NCBI RefSeq assembly: GCF_003049085.1 | Contig: NZ_PIQX01000004.1 | Coordinates: forward strand, 186,001-250,000 | Source: Campylobacter concisus | GTDB taxonomy: Bacteria; Campylobacterota; Campylobacteria; Campylobacterales; Campylobacteraceae | DNA length: 64,000 nt | Direction: 5' to 3' | Part shown: positions 27,136 to 37,255 of the stretch, piece by piece | How positions within the stretch are numbered: position 1 is the first letter of the stretch | Layout: each line of letters opens with the position of its first letter | Translations under genes and position numbers: made by a program | The notes under the pieces: generated by a model | Database searches by the model: none | What the model was told of the DNA's origin: nothing | Seen by the model: only the letters and a program-made list of their open reading frames with translations

Positions 27136-28715
27136 GCTCTCAAGTATACTAAGCCTTTTTTATCTTCGCTGCCTAGTTTTGGTAGATAGCCTAGAGAAAT
27201 TTTGTAGAAGTAGACATTAAAGCTTAGACTTTGTATATAGTCATTTAAGTAGTCTAGAGCACCTGCTATATCTTTGTCTTTTATCTTTTGCTCATTTTTT
27301 TCATTGCTTAGTAGATACTCCATTAAGCATAAGCTTTCAACGATTTGTTTTATATAGTGCGAAGCGACTAAGACATTGATAAGATGTAGCTTGTCTGTAT
27401 TTTTATAGTCAAATTCTGCCTCATTTCCATCTTTAGTAAAGGCTCCTAACCCATATCTAAATCCAAGATCAGATATCACCGAAGTGCTTGGCTCATAGAG
27501 TTGGTTCCAGTCTCTTTTTAAGCTATCCTTGCCACTATCATCACTAGCGTCAAATAGTCCCTCATCGTTTTTATCATAAATTTTATGTCTTACGCTATCG
27601 CAATGATGTATCTCTATACCTGAGCTTGCTTTGCTAGATTTATTGATATTAGAACTTACCTTTTTATCTCCTAGTTCTTTGCAAGCTTGCTCGTTATCTT
27701 TGACTGTATCTACGCACTCTTTTAGCGTACTCTTGTCATCTTTAAAGCCTAGCATACCCTTTATCTTTTTAAAGATAGAGTTTGCGATGCCTCCTATAAA
27801 GCCATTCGGATCAAGAAGTCTTGCCACCCACCTTACGCCTTTCATTATTGCCTTAGCTATAAAGCTTACAAATCTTAAAGATATAGTGACTAAACTAGCA
27901 AATGCACCACCAAATCCAGGGGCATTAAAAGTATATAGCTCTTTTACATCTTTGGTATATAAAAAGGCAAAGGACTGAGCCAAGTGACCACCTAGTGAGT
28001 GACCTGATAAGACTAGGTTAGAAATTTCGCTTGTATCACCTGAGTTTGATTTATACTCTTTTATAGCATTATACATATCGCTCTTTAGCATAGCCATAGA
28101 GGCTATTTGGTTTAGTCCTGTACCAAAAAGGGCTATCATGCCATCGGTAAATACTAGGTCTTTAAACCCTAGCTCAGTTCCTCTAAAGCCTATGATGTAG
28201 TTTTTAAATTTACTATCATAAAAGACTGTCGAGCTAAAGCCAGTGATAGATGTATTTTTGATGTGATGGACTAGCTCGTAGCGATTGACAAAGTCTTTTG
28301 TGCGAAGAGAAATTTGGTGGTAGTTTTCTTTATTTACAAAAATATATGGTGGTTTGTCGTCAGGTGTAGCGATAAAACTTTGAACTTCGTTATCTATGGA
28401 TTTTATTTTTGGCTCACTTTGCTCATTTACTTTTGGTTTGGTTATTATCATATCTTGATTAAAACGAGCTTCTATGGTTAGGGCGTAGGCAGTTGGTTTG
28501 CCAGAATTACGATTGTTTATCTTTGACTGTTTGGTTTGATTGTCCTCAGTTATCTCATCACCTTTTTTGATACCATCTGCATATCTCCAAACAGGCTTTT
28601 CTATCTCTTGTTTTTTGTAAGAATTTACAATGTTTTCAGGGGCATTGTCTTTGCCAACCTTACTATAAAGATCATCTAGTCCATTTTTCTCATTCTCGCT
28701 TACCCAGTGAAGCAT
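27132..28715 (-). CDS. Lipase-like alpha/beta hydrolase, putative secreted antibacterial effector (N-terminus damaged)
   Basis: 527 residues from ATG at 28715. The catalytic elbow is G-H-S240-L-G in NLVLSGHSLGGHLAQ, preceded by IIGFRGTE, as in class 3/Mbeg1-type lipases. A helical segment follows (residues 280-320). Upstream, the same frame is clearly coding (KFKDYADIADASYA before the ATG) back to an ATG at 28790, MSQISTKE, but codon 9 is TAA (28764-28766). So the ancestral start was probably 28790, placed 2 bp after the lipoprotein stop, and a single nonsense mutation removed it. Expression now needs reinitiation at 28715. Role as a type VI lipase effector is inferred from the lipoprotein and PAAR-like neighbours. 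Confidence 0.7.
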   Translation of the reverse strand: MLHWVSENEKNGLDDLYSKVGKDNAPENIVNSYKKQEIEKPVWRYADGIKKGDEITEDNQTKQSKINNRNSGKPTAYALTIEARFNQDMIITKPKVNEQSEPKIKSIDNEVQSFIATPDDKPPYIFVNKENYHQISLRTKDFVNRYELVHHIKNTSITGFSSTVFYDSKFKNYIIGFRGTELGFKDLVFTDGMIALFGTGLNQIASMAMLKSDMYNAIKEYKSNSGDTSEISNLVLSGHSLGGHLAQSFAFLYTKDVKELYTFNAPGFGGAFASLVTISLRFVSFIAKAIMKGVRWVARLLDPNGFIGGIANSIFKKIKGMLGFKDDKSTLKECVDTVKDNEQACKELGDKKVSSNINKSSKASSGIEIHHCDSVRHKIYDKNDEGLFDASDDSGKDSLKRDWNQLYEPSTSVISDLGFRYGLGAFTKDGNEAEFDYKNTDKLHLINVLVASHYIKQIVESLCLMEYLLSNEKNEQKIKDKDIAGALDYLNDYIQSLSFNVYFYKISLGYLPKLGSEDKKGLVYLRA

Positions 28716-28792
28716 TGCATAACTTGCATCAGCTATATCAGCGTAGTCTTTAAATTTTATTATTTATTCTTTGGTTGAAATTTGGCTCATTT

Positions 28793-29431
28793 TTATTTCA
28801 CTTTTTCAAATTTGTTGTTATTAAGGATAAATTTATTTCCACCCTTTGCAGTACGTATTTCGCCTTTTGATAAAGAAAAGCCTCTACCTTCATCACCAAA
28901 TAAGCCATATTTTTTGACTTTGTAGTTATATGTTACTGTTAGTTCAATAGGCACTATGTTATTGTTATCATCAATATAAAAAGACCACACATTAATATCT
29001 GGTGTAGATTTATAATAATTCTCTTGTCCTATATGGTTTATCACCTTGTCAATATATGTTTTTGATAAATTTACAGCTTTTTGGTAAGTGTTAATTGTAT
29101 GGTATTGTTTGCCATTAGAGAGAATTCGTGGGGGTTTTTCATTTACCAATGTCATATCAACATCATATATAGTTATAAATTTATCCCCTTGTTTTATTTT
29201 TCTAGGGTTTGACCTTATCTTGTCGCCAAGCGATTTGCTTAGCTCTTTTCTCTCAGCTTCTCTTTTCTCTATCTCCTCAACAAATTTTTGATTAAACACA
29301 TAAACCCCACCATATTTACTAGCTAAATTTTCTAGTTCAGAGTTGTTTATCTTGTTGCTTGCTTGATTTGCAGAGCAGGCTATTAAAAATATGCTTGTTA
29401 GTAGTAGAAGTATAATGCCTATAAATTTCAT
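28793..29431 (-). CDS. Lipoprotein, candidate immunity protein for the lipase
   Basis: 212 residues with a lipoprotein signal: MKFIGIILLLLTSIFLIAC, lipobox LIAC with the modified Cys at residue 19. The mature part is hydrophilic and unrecognised. Placed directly before the lipase in the same transcription unit, with 2 bp to the ancestral lipase start. Immunity proteins of type VI lipase effectors are typically periplasmic lipoproteins encoded beside the effector, which is the basis for the suggestion. The leader lies upstream of the hsdS region, with about 120 bp of promoter-bearing AT-rich DNA at 29432-29553. Confidence 0.6.
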   Translation of the reverse strand: MKFIGIILLLLTSIFLIACSANQASNKINNSELENLASKYGGVYVFNQKFVEEIEKREAERKELSKSLGDKIRSNPRKIKQGDKFITIYDVDMTLVNEKPPRILSNGKQYHTINTYQKAVNLSKTYIDKVINHIGQENYYKSTPDINVWSFYIDDNNNIVPIELTVTYNYKVKKYGLFGDEGRGFSLSKGEIRTAKGGNKFILNNNKFEKVK

Positions 29432-29566
29432 CCTATATGCTTTTAGAAATTTTATTTTGGGTATTTTATTGTCTTTGAAATTATAATATTATTAATTTAT
29501 TACATACTAAATAATACGCACTGTTCTTATGGTCTCTACCATAATTTTATTCTTTGTCAAGTAAAT

Positions 29567-29601
29567 ATAATTTACATTATGAGAAGATAGGCAAAGAAAC
29601 T
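29567..29601. repeat. Outer inverted repeat of the hsdS switch, left copy
   Basis: 35-bp segment starting ATAATTTACATTATGAG. Its exact inverse is at 33167-33201 in the expressed hsdS. It lies at the 5' boundary of the first target recognition domain in both genes. Confidence 0.85.
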
Positions 29602-30078
29602 CGTTTTATTAAAGACGAAATTTTATTTGAGATACCTAGTAGTTGGACATGGGTGAGATTAGGTAGCATGGGGGCGACTCAAACTGGCTCAACTCCTTCT
29701 ACACAGGTGCGAGATTTTTACGGAGATTATATGCCGTTTATTAAGCCTGCTGACATTACAAATTCTGGAATAGATTATAATAATGAAAAGTTAAGCAAAA
29801 AGGGAACCGAAGTAGGGAGGGTTGTCGAAAAAGGTTCTATCTTAATGGTTTGTATAGGAGGGTCTCTAGGTAAATGTTATTTTAATGATAGAATTGTATC
29901 CTTTAATCAACAAATAAATTCGCTAACACCATTTTTTAGTAGCTATAAATTTATTTTTTATTACTTATTGTCGTCTTATTTTTTTGAGCAGCTACAAGAT
30001 AAAGCCACAGGAACGGCTACTCCAATAGTAAACAAAACTAGTTGGGAAAGCATTCTAATCCCCCTCCCGCCACTACAA

Positions 30079-30468
30079 GAACAAAAACGTATAGTAGATA
30101 AGCTTGAAGAGATATTGCCACTTGTTGAAAAGTATAAAGAAGATAAAGAAAAGCTAGACGAGTTAAATTTAAACTTCCCGTCAAAGCTTAAAAAATCCAT
30201 ACTTGACTATGCTATCAAGGGTAAGCTCGTAGAACAAAATTTAGAAGATGAAAGCGTAGAAATACTTCTACAAAAGATAATACAAGAAAAACAAAGACTA
30301 GTTAAAGACAAAAAGCTAAAAGCCGATAAATTCCCTCAATCTACTATTTTTATAGGTGAAGATAATTCCCCTTATGAGAAGATAGGCAGAGAAACTCGCT
30401 GCATCGAAGATGAAATTCCGTTTGAGATACCTAGTAGTTGGACGTGGGTGAGGTTGGGGGAAATTTGC
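30079..30468. repeat. Inner inverted repeat of the hsdS switch, left copy (390 bp)
   Basis: Covers the central conserved region and spacer helices between TRD1 and TRD2. The inverse copy at 32282-32671 has the same length and appears nearly or fully identical by eye. Recombination here exchanges TRD2. Confidence 0.85.
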
Positions 30469-30975
30469 CAAATTTACACCGGTGATAGTATAAACCAGAC
30501 TCAAAAGCTGACGAAATATACAAATTTAGAAGACGGCAGATGCTATATAGCCACAAAAGATGTCGGCTTTGATGGTTCGATAGACTATGAAAATGGCGTA
30601 AAAATTCCTTTTGAAGAAAGCAAATTTAAGATTGCTCCAAGAAATAGTGTTTTGCTCTGCGTGGAGGGCGGAAGCGCAGGTAAAAAGATAGGCCATCTTG
30701 ATTGTGATGTATGTTTTGGCAATAAACTATGTTGTTTTAATCCGCTACTAATTGAACCTAGATTTATATATTACTACCTACAAAGTCAAATCTTTATAGA
30801 TAGCTTTATGCAAAAGATGTCAGGGATTATTTCCGGCATTAGTTTAAACGCTATAAAAACTATAGTCATAGCCCTCCCGCCACTTCAAGAGCAAAAACGG
30901 ATAGTAGAAAAAATTGAGTTGCTATTGCCTCTTTTAAAACCTTAAATTTACAATCATAGTGAAGGAGACTTTACT

Positions 30976-31779
30976 ATGATTACCCAATTTCAAACTTATC
31001 TAACGAACAAGAATTTGTCGCAAAATACTATTTTTGCCTACCTTTTTGCCTTGAAGCAATTTTTGGATCGCTACGATGATATCTCGAGACAAAACCTGCA
31101 AGCTTACAAACTCTATCTCATAGAAAACAACAGCCCAAAGACTGTAAATTTGAGACTTCGTGCGATTAACTGTTACCTTCAAAGTATAAAAAAGCCCAAG
31201 CTACAATTAAGTTTTGTTAAAGTACAGCAAAAAAGTTTTTTACAAAACGTTATTAGCAAAGCAGACTATGAGTACTTTAAAGCTTGCCTGCTAAAAGACG
31301 GGCACAAAAAGTGGTATTTTGTCGTGCGATTTTTAGCAACCACTGGTGTGCGTGTGAGCGAGCTAGTTAAATTTAAAGCTGAGCATGTTGTGCTTGGCTA
31401 CTTTGACATATACTCAAAAGGTGCAAAAATGCGGCGAATTTATATTCCCAAATCCTTGCAAGCCTCGGCAAAAAAGTGGCTCGATGAGAGCAGCATAGAA
31501 AGTGGCTTTATATTTTTAAATAGATTTAGTAAAACCATTACACCGCGTGGAATAGCTAGTGAGCTTAAGAAATTTGCTAGGATCTACGGACTTGACGAGT
31601 CAGTTATTTATCCACATTCGTTTCGTCATCTTTTCGCTAAAAATTTCTTAGCTAGTTGCAACGACATAGCGTTTTTAGCTGACCTGATGGGGCATACAAG
31701 CATCCAAACTACGCGAATTTATCTCCGCAGAACGGCCGCCGAGCAGCGTGAGCTAATAGATAGTGTGATAGACTGGTAG
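30976..31779 (+). CDS. Tyrosine recombinase, probable HsdS invertase
   Basis: 267 residues, XerC/D-like. N-terminal SAM-like core-binding domain (MITQFQTYLTNKNLSQNTI). Catalytic residues: Arg in TTGVRVSELVKF, Lys region, H-x-x-R in YPHSFRHLFAK, His in MGHTSIQTTRIYL with the nucleophile Tyr. AAGGAG precedes the ATG. It sits inside the inverted pair of hsdS genes, the standard position of the DNA invertase in phase-variable type I systems, and ends 1 bp before the end of the expressed hsdS on the other strand. Confidence 0.85.
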   Translation: MITQFQTYLTNKNLSQNTIFAYLFALKQFLDRYDDISRQNLQAYKLYLIENNSPKTVNLRLRAINCYLQSIKKPKLQLSFVKVQQKSFLQNVISKADYEYFKACLLKDGHKKWYFVVRFLATTGVRVSELVKFKAEHVVLGYFDIYSKGAKMRRIYIPKSLQASAKKWLDESSIESGFIFLNRFSKTITPRGIASELKKFARIYGLDESVIYPHSFRHLFAKNFLASCNDIAFLADLMGHTSIQTTRIYLRRTAAEQRELIDSVIDW

Positions 31780-31780
31780 C

Positions 31781-33388
31781 CTACTTTAGGCTACTTTGCA
31801 AAATATCTACGAATTTTAAAAGCTCTTCTATCTTTGCGACTATGCATTTTTGTTCAGGTAGTGGCGGAAGAGGGATTAAAATTTGAGAAACTTTTTGAAC
31901 AGAAACAAATTCAAATGTAGTTTTGCCTGCTAAATTTAAAAGTGTACTTTTTAGTGTCGGCATCACCCAAAAGAGAAATTTAGCATTACAAAAATTTTTA
32001 TATTTAGTTTTTATAACAATGCCATTAAATTGCTGATTGGTAGTAAGTGGAATTTTTGTTATGGCGTATTCTCCAATCGAAGCCGTACAACATAGTAGAA
32101 TAGAATTTGGTGGAAGCAAACGTTTAGAATTTTCTCCAATAGCTTTTTGTGAGATAAATTGTCTAGTTGATGATATTTGCCTACCACATTCTCTCATATC
32201 ATCAATTGTAAACCAAGGAATATCTCCATTTTGCCAAAAATCCATATTTGATCGCAATGGTGTAAAACCATTAATAATATCGCAAATTTCCCCCAACCTC
32301 ACCCACGTCCAACTACTAGGTATCTCAAACGGAATTTCATCTTCGATGCAGCGAGTTTCTCTGCCTATCTTCTCATAAGGGGAATTATCTTCACCTATAA
32401 AAATAGTAGATTGAGGGAATTTATCGGCTTTTAGCTTTTTGTCTTTAACTAGTCTTTGTTTTTCTTGTATTATCTTTTGTAGAAGTATTTCTACGCTTTC
32501 ATCTTCTAAATTTTGTTCTACGAGCTTACCCTTGATAGCATAGTCAAGTATGGATTTTTTAAGCTTTGACGGGAAGTTTAAATTTAACTCGTCTAGCTTT
32601 TCTTTATCTTCTTTATACTTTTCAACAAGTGGCAATATCTCTTCAAGCTTATCTACTATACGTTTTTGTTCGGAGAGAGAGGGGAGGGGGAGGAGGATAG
32701 AATACGTACTACCAAGGTTAATTTTAAACGTATGTGTTCCGCCACCAACCTTATTTTGTTCTATCCATTTTTGCATAACAGACGAATTTATAAATTTTAC
32801 AACGTAATCTACAAATCTGGCATCATGTAGTCTAATTAGTCCTAAACTAACAAAAATATTAAAATCAAAATTTAAAGTGCACTTTATCGCTTCCCCTAAT
32901 GTTCCTATTCTACAAAATAAAATATCATTTTGCTGTGGTCTTACCCTTTTACAAAGACATTCATGCTCTTCTTTGCTAATGTATTTTATTGTTGAAAAAT
33001 CAAAAAAACCTTTTGAAATATTTTGTATAGTTAAAAACGGAATACCATTTGATACATATGTTGGTGTTTTGTGAGTTCCATCAGTTATAAGCGATGAAAT
33101 TTCCCCCAGTCTCACCCAGCTCCAACTTTGCGGTATCTCAAACGGAATTTCGTCTTCGATGCAGCAAGTTTCTTTGCCTATCTTCTCATAATGTAAATTA
33201 TCTTCACCTTTGAAGATAATGCTATCAAATTTTGACGGCTTGATCTTTTTCTCTTTTATAAGCCTATCTTTTTCCTTGCGAATATGCTCTATTAACTTAG
33301 ATGCCGGTTCGTCATGCGGATCTTGCGGTACTAATTTACCGCTGATTGCTAAATTTAAGATGGAGTTTTTTAGCTGTTGTGCCGTCAT
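31781..33388 (-). CDS. hsdS: Type I restriction-modification specificity subunit (expressed copy)
   Basis: 535 residues, full length. N-terminal conserved helix (MTAQQLKNSILNLAISGKLVPQ), TRD1 (about residues 90-235), central repeat LPSLSEQKRIVDKLEEILPLVEKY, spacer, second conserved start IPSSWTWVRLGEIC, TRD2 and a final LPPLPEQKCIVAKIEELL. It sets the target sequence of the HsdM/HsdR complex. It starts 1 bp after the hsdM stop in a leftward hsdR-hsdM-hsdS operon. Repeats shared with the silent cassette allow TRD swapping. Confidence 0.93.
   Translation of the reverse strand: MTAQQLKNSILNLAISGKLVPQDPHDEPASKLIEHIRKEKDRLIKEKKIKPSKFDSIIFKGEDNLHYEKIGKETCCIEDEIPFEIPQSWSWVRLGEISSLITDGTHKTPTYVSNGIPFLTIQNISKGFFDFSTIKYISKEEHECLCKRVRPQQNDILFCRIGTLGEAIKCTLNFDFNIFVSLGLIRLHDARFVDYVVKFINSSVMQKWIEQNKVGGGTHTFKINLGSTYSILLPLPSLSEQKRIVDKLEEILPLVEKYKEDKEKLDELNLNFPSKLKKSILDYAIKGKLVEQNLEDESVEILLQKIIQEKQRLVKDKKLKADKFPQSTIFIGEDNSPYEKIGRETRCIEDEIPFEIPSSWTWVRLGEICDIINGFTPLRSNMDFWQNGDIPWFTIDDMRECGRQISSTRQFISQKAIGENSKRLLPPNSILLCCTASIGEYAITKIPLTTNQQFNGIVIKTKYKNFCNAKFLFWVMPTLKSTLLNLAGKTTFEFVSVQKVSQILIPLPPLPEQKCIVAKIEELLKFVDILQSSLK
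32282..32671. repeat. Inner inverted repeat of the hsdS switch, right copy (390 bp)
   Basis: Inverse of 30079-30468. It covers the spacer between TRD1 and TRD2 in the expressed hsdS. Confidence 0.85.
33167..33201. repeat. Outer inverted repeat of the hsdS switch, right copy
   Basis: Inverse of 29567-29601. It sits just ahead of TRD1 of the expressed hsdS. Confidence 0.85.
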
Positions 33389-33389
33389 C

Positions 33390-34859
33390 TTACGCCTTTT
33401 GATTTAAGATCTCTAAAATTTTAGAGATCGTATTATCGATCCCGGTATTTAGCTCGGTTCTATGTTTTTGGTATTCGGCTATTAGCACAAACGGGTCTTT
33501 TACCTCTTCGCTCTCATTTGGAAAACCGCAAAGGTCAAGATTGTAGTTTCGCTCTTTGATCTCGTTTATGCTAAAGCATTTTGACTTATCAAAGCCATCA
33601 ATGTTGATCTCTTCGCGATTGTCCCACCATGAGATAGCGGGTGCAAAATGTTCCAACTTCATAGGCTTTGTCTTGCTGAAATTTTTTTGTCCTTCAGGCA
33701 TATCTAGGCGGTAAAACCAAATTTTACTTGTCGGCTCGCTAGCGTTAAAAAACAAAATATTTGTCGTAATTGACGTATATGGCGCAAAGACTGAATGCGG
33801 CAAACGTACGATAGTGTGTAGGTTAAATTCGTTTAAGAGTTTAGTTTTTATAGCCACCTTTGCATTGTCGGTACCAAATAAAAATCCATCCGGCAAGATA
33901 ACAGCTGCGCGACCCTTAAATTTTAGCCTAGCCATTATGACGTTCATAAACAAATCCGCAGTCTCTGAGCTTCTAAGCTCAATAGGAAAGTTGCTTTTTA
34001 TGTTATCTTTTTCGCTGCCGCCATATGGTGGATTCATCAAAATAACGTCGAATTTATCCTCTGGCGTATAGTCTCTGATGTCCTTTTCTAATGCGTTATC
34101 GTGATAAATTTGCGGATTGTCTATGTCGTGCAATAATAAATTTGTCGCGCTTAGCAAAAATGGCAACGCCTTTTTCTCGATACCATAGACGCTATCTTTA
34201 TAAATTTCTCTCTCGTCTGCAGTTTGTATCTGCGAGTCTAGCTCTTTAAGGGCCGACGTTAAAAATCCACCGGTTCCGCAAGCAAAATCCGCAACTCTTT
34301 CTCCGATTTTAGGCTTAATCATCTTAGCCATAAAGTCTGTCACGGCGCGTGGCGTATAAAACTCTCCAGCGTTTCCAGCGCTTTGTAAGCTTTTTAATAT
34401 CGTTTCATAAATTTCGCCAAACGCGTGCCTCTCTTTGAAATTTTCAAAATTTAGCTCGTTTATCACATTTATCACTTGACGAAGCAAAACTCCGTCTTTC
34501 ATGTAGTTATTGTTGTCCTCAAATGCCTTTTTTACGATGGCTTGGCGAGTAGTGGTTTGTGGGGTGATAGTTATATTTTTTAGAGTTACGAAAAGCTCGT
34601 TATTTACAAAATTTAAAAGTTCGTCACCAGTTAATGCCTTGCCGTCTTTGTTATCTATCGCCCAGCTGGAGTAACGCAAATTTGTTGGCATAATAGAGCG
34701 ATAGTTATCATCATCGATCTCCCATTCGCTCTCTTTTGCATCGTAAATTTTTAAAAACAATATCCACGTTATTTGTTCTATTCTTTGGGCATCTCCGTTG
34801 ATACCTGCATCATTTCTCATAATGTCTTGTAGTCTTTTTATAAAATTTCCTAAACTCAT
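33390..34859 (-). CDS. hsdM: Type I restriction-modification DNA adenine methyltransferase
   Basis: 489 residues. N-terminal helical HsdM domain, then an N6-adenine methyltransferase core: AdoMet motif I DFACGTGGF (about 191-199) and catalytic motif NPPYGG (about 276-281). It modifies the site chosen by HsdS and is required for restriction. It lies 8 bp after the hsdR stop and 1 bp before hsdS. Intact. Confidence 0.95.
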   Translation of the reverse strand: MSLGNFIKRLQDIMRNDAGINGDAQRIEQITWILFLKIYDAKESEWEIDDDNYRSIMPTNLRYSSWAIDNKDGKALTGDELLNFVNNELFVTLKNITITPQTTTRQAIVKKAFEDNNNYMKDGVLLRQVINVINELNFENFKERHAFGEIYETILKSLQSAGNAGEFYTPRAVTDFMAKMIKPKIGERVADFACGTGGFLTSALKELDSQIQTADEREIYKDSVYGIEKKALPFLLSATNLLLHDIDNPQIYHDNALEKDIRDYTPEDKFDVILMNPPYGGSEKDNIKSNFPIELRSSETADLFMNVIMARLKFKGRAAVILPDGFLFGTDNAKVAIKTKLLNEFNLHTIVRLPHSVFAPYTSITTNILFFNASEPTSKIWFYRLDMPEGQKNFSKTKPMKLEHFAPAISWWDNREEINIDGFDKSKCFSINEIKERNYNLDLCGFPNESEEVKDPFVLIAEYQKHRTELNTGIDNTISKILEILNQKA

Positions 34860-34867
34860 CTTCGTCC

Positions 34868-37153
34868 TTATGCTGCGTAAATTTCTTTTTCAAGTTCTTT
34901 TATGGCTTCAAAATACTTCTCTTTTCCACCAAAAAATTCATTTACTATTTCTAGCATCCCACCCATATCTCTAAACGGATCATTTTTTAGTACATTTATG
35001 TTTTCTAGGTCGCTTATTCCGTTATCTGCGTATTTATCAATAAGTTTTAACAAAACCACTCTTGCTTTATCAGAATATTTGCTCAAAAAGTCTCGCTTTT
35101 TGACGCCGTCTGCACGCTCTTTTCTAGTGCGCGGTGGTTTGTTATAAGCTATATGACAGATCAGATCAAACTCATCTAAATTCGCAAACTCAGGCTTTAT
35201 CTTTAGCTCATCTAACAATACGCCGTGATCTTTTAACTCATTGATAATAGCTTGTTTTTTACTTTGCGCGTCCCAGCTTGTTATGAAATTTTCAAGGCTT
35301 TTAAACTTAGCTAAGATGTTTTGCCTTGAAAAGTCTTTAAAGTCACTGGCAATTAGGTTGCCGTTTTGATCGTAAATTTGCTCTAATTCGTCTAATATTT
35401 TGACTTCAGTACCATTGATCACGATTTTTCTTTCACCGCTTTTTTCTTTATCTTCTTTTGGCTTTGGCGGTTTTTCTTCTATAAATTTTTCTTTTGCTGG
35501 TAAATCGTCTTCTTTTATCGGCTCTCCATCAAATTTAGGATCCGCAAAAAGACGGCTAATACCCCTAAAATCCAAAATCGTAAAATGCGTCTTGCCAAAA
35601 TCCTCCCTAAGCCTCGTACCGCGGCCTATGATTTGCTTAAATTCGGTTATGGAGTTTATACAACTATCTATCGCAATGACTTTGCATGTTTTGCAATCAA
35701 CTCCGGTTGTTAAAAGCTTTGACGTAACAGCTATAACAGGATATATCTCGTCTGGTCTTGAAAATCTCTCTACCATAGCATTTACGTTCGGTACGTCGCC
35801 GGTAATTTGGGCGATATAGTTGGGGTTTTGTCTTACTAAATCACTATTTTCGTTTCGTAATGCTTCACACATCCTTTGTGCGTGCTCTATATCTACGCAA
35901 AAGACTATAGTTTTAGCCATGCGGTCGGTGCTTTTTAAAAATTCGCTTACGCGACTAGCTACAAGCTTTGTTCTATTAGTTAAAACTAAATTTCTATCGT
36001 AATCTTTTATGTTGTAAATTTTATCTGGTATCTCATTGCCGTAATCATCAAGCATGCCTTCTGGCGGCCTATACTCCATTAAGTCCACATCAATACCAAC
36101 ACGGATAACTTTAAACGGAGCTAAGAAGCCATCGTTTATACCTTGTTTTAGGCTATAAGTATAGATAGGCTCCCCAAAATATGAACTATTTGATATTTCA
36201 TTATCCTCTTTAGGCGTGGCCGTAAGGCCGATATGGGTAGCGGATTTAAAATAGTCTAAAATTTTACGCCATTGTGAGTCCTCTTTGGCAGATCCTCGGT
36301 GGCACTCGTCTATGATGATTAAATCAAAAAAATCTGGGCTAAATTCGCGAAACGGCTCGTTGCCGTCTTCGTCTACTAGCTGTTGATAAAGCGATAGATA
36401 AATTTCATACGAACTATCAAGTAGTTTGTCTTTTATCTTAGTCATTTTGTTACCAAATGGTTTAAAATCGCCGCTTTCACTTTGATCAACCAAGATATTT
36501 CTGTCTGCTAAAAATAAAATTTTCTTTTTTGCGCCAGCGCGATATAGCCTATGAATAATCTGAAAAGCTACATAGGTTTTACCGGTACCTGTCGCCATAA
36601 CCAGCATTAGTCGCTTTTTGCCGTTAGCAACGGCTTCAATGGCTCTATTTATGGCTACTTGCTGATAATATCTTGGTTTTTTGGCACCTTGGTCATAAAA
36701 ATATGGCTCCTGTATGATTTTAAAAGCTCTTGATGAAAAATGTTTATATTTCAAAAATCGTTGCCAAAGCTCATATGGAGTTGGGAATTCATTTAGAGCT
36801 AACTCACGCTGAGAGCCGGACAAAAAATCAAATTCCACAAAGCCACTGCCATTTGAGCTATATGCAAATGGAGCATCAAGCATTTGTGCATACATTTTGG
36901 CTTGTTCTAGTCCATGCCTAACACCGTGACTATCATCTTTCGCTTCTACGATGGCAAGCGGCAAATTTAACTGATAACTTAGGACATAATCGGCTTTTTT
37001 AATACCGACCTTATCCCTTTTTGCGACGTTGTTTATCAAATTTATTCTGCCATCGGTTATTTGATACTCCATAGAAATTTGACTCATTTTATCCCAACCA
37101 GCTTGTTCGATGGCGGGTGTTATAAATTTGAGTTTTACGTCTTCTTCAGTCAT
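34868..37153 (-). CDS. hsdR: Type I restriction endonuclease subunit
   Basis: 761 residues, a compact HsdR. Nuclease motif D55...E70-A-K72 (KKADYVL, IVEAKDD), helicase Walker A ATGTGKT (187-193), Walker B IIIDECHRGS, LTATPKED, and motif VI region QIIGRGTRLREDFG. C-terminal helical domain (EcoEI-type) binds HsdM. First gene of the operon, with its promoter in the AT-rich 37154-37255 gap. All key residues are present, so the system looks able to cut. Confidence 0.94.
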   Translation of the reverse strand: MTEEDVKLKFITPAIEQAGWDKMSQISMEYQITDGRINLINNVAKRDKVGIKKADYVLSYQLNLPLAIVEAKDDSHGVRHGLEQAKMYAQMLDAPFAYSSNGSGFVEFDFLSGSQRELALNEFPTPYELWQRFLKYKHFSSRAFKIIQEPYFYDQGAKKPRYYQQVAINRAIEAVANGKKRLMLVMATGTGKTYVAFQIIHRLYRAGAKKKILFLADRNILVDQSESGDFKPFGNKMTKIKDKLLDSSYEIYLSLYQQLVDEDGNEPFREFSPDFFDLIIIDECHRGSAKEDSQWRKILDYFKSATHIGLTATPKEDNEISNSSYFGEPIYTYSLKQGINDGFLAPFKVIRVGIDVDLMEYRPPEGMLDDYGNEIPDKIYNIKDYDRNLVLTNRTKLVASRVSEFLKSTDRMAKTIVFCVDIEHAQRMCEALRNENSDLVRQNPNYIAQITGDVPNVNAMVERFSRPDEIYPVIAVTSKLLTTGVDCKTCKVIAIDSCINSITEFKQIIGRGTRLREDFGKTHFTILDFRGISRLFADPKFDGEPIKEDDLPAKEKFIEEKPPKPKEDKEKSGERKIVINGTEVKILDELEQIYDQNGNLIASDFKDFSRQNILAKFKSLENFITSWDAQSKKQAIINELKDHGVLLDELKIKPEFANLDEFDLICHIAYNKPPRTRKERADGVKKRDFLSKYSDKARVVLLKLIDKYADNGISDLENINVLKNDPFRDMGGMLEIVNEFFGGKEKYFEAIKELEKEIYAA

Positions 37154-37255
37154 CTTGAAGCCCTTAGAAACTTCTTTATAATAAAAATTATGAGAAGTTT
37201 AGAAAATATTAGATTATATCTAAAAATTTAATCTAAATCTCAAAGAAAAATTACA

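Larger units (their letters stand above)
29567..30945 (+). pseudogene. Silent hsdS cassette (lacks the conserved N-terminus)
   Basis: About 460 codons of a type I specificity subunit: TRD1, central conserved region with LPPLQEQKRIV, spacer helix, TRD2 and a final LPPLQEQKRIVEKIE. The 60-odd N-terminal residues of the expressed hsdS (MTAQQLKNSILNLAIS...) are missing and only a TTG at 29554 could start it, with no ribosome site. It is oriented opposite to the expressed hsdS and shares 35-bp and 390-bp inverted repeats with it, so it is a reservoir of alternative TRDs. Confidence 0.85.
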
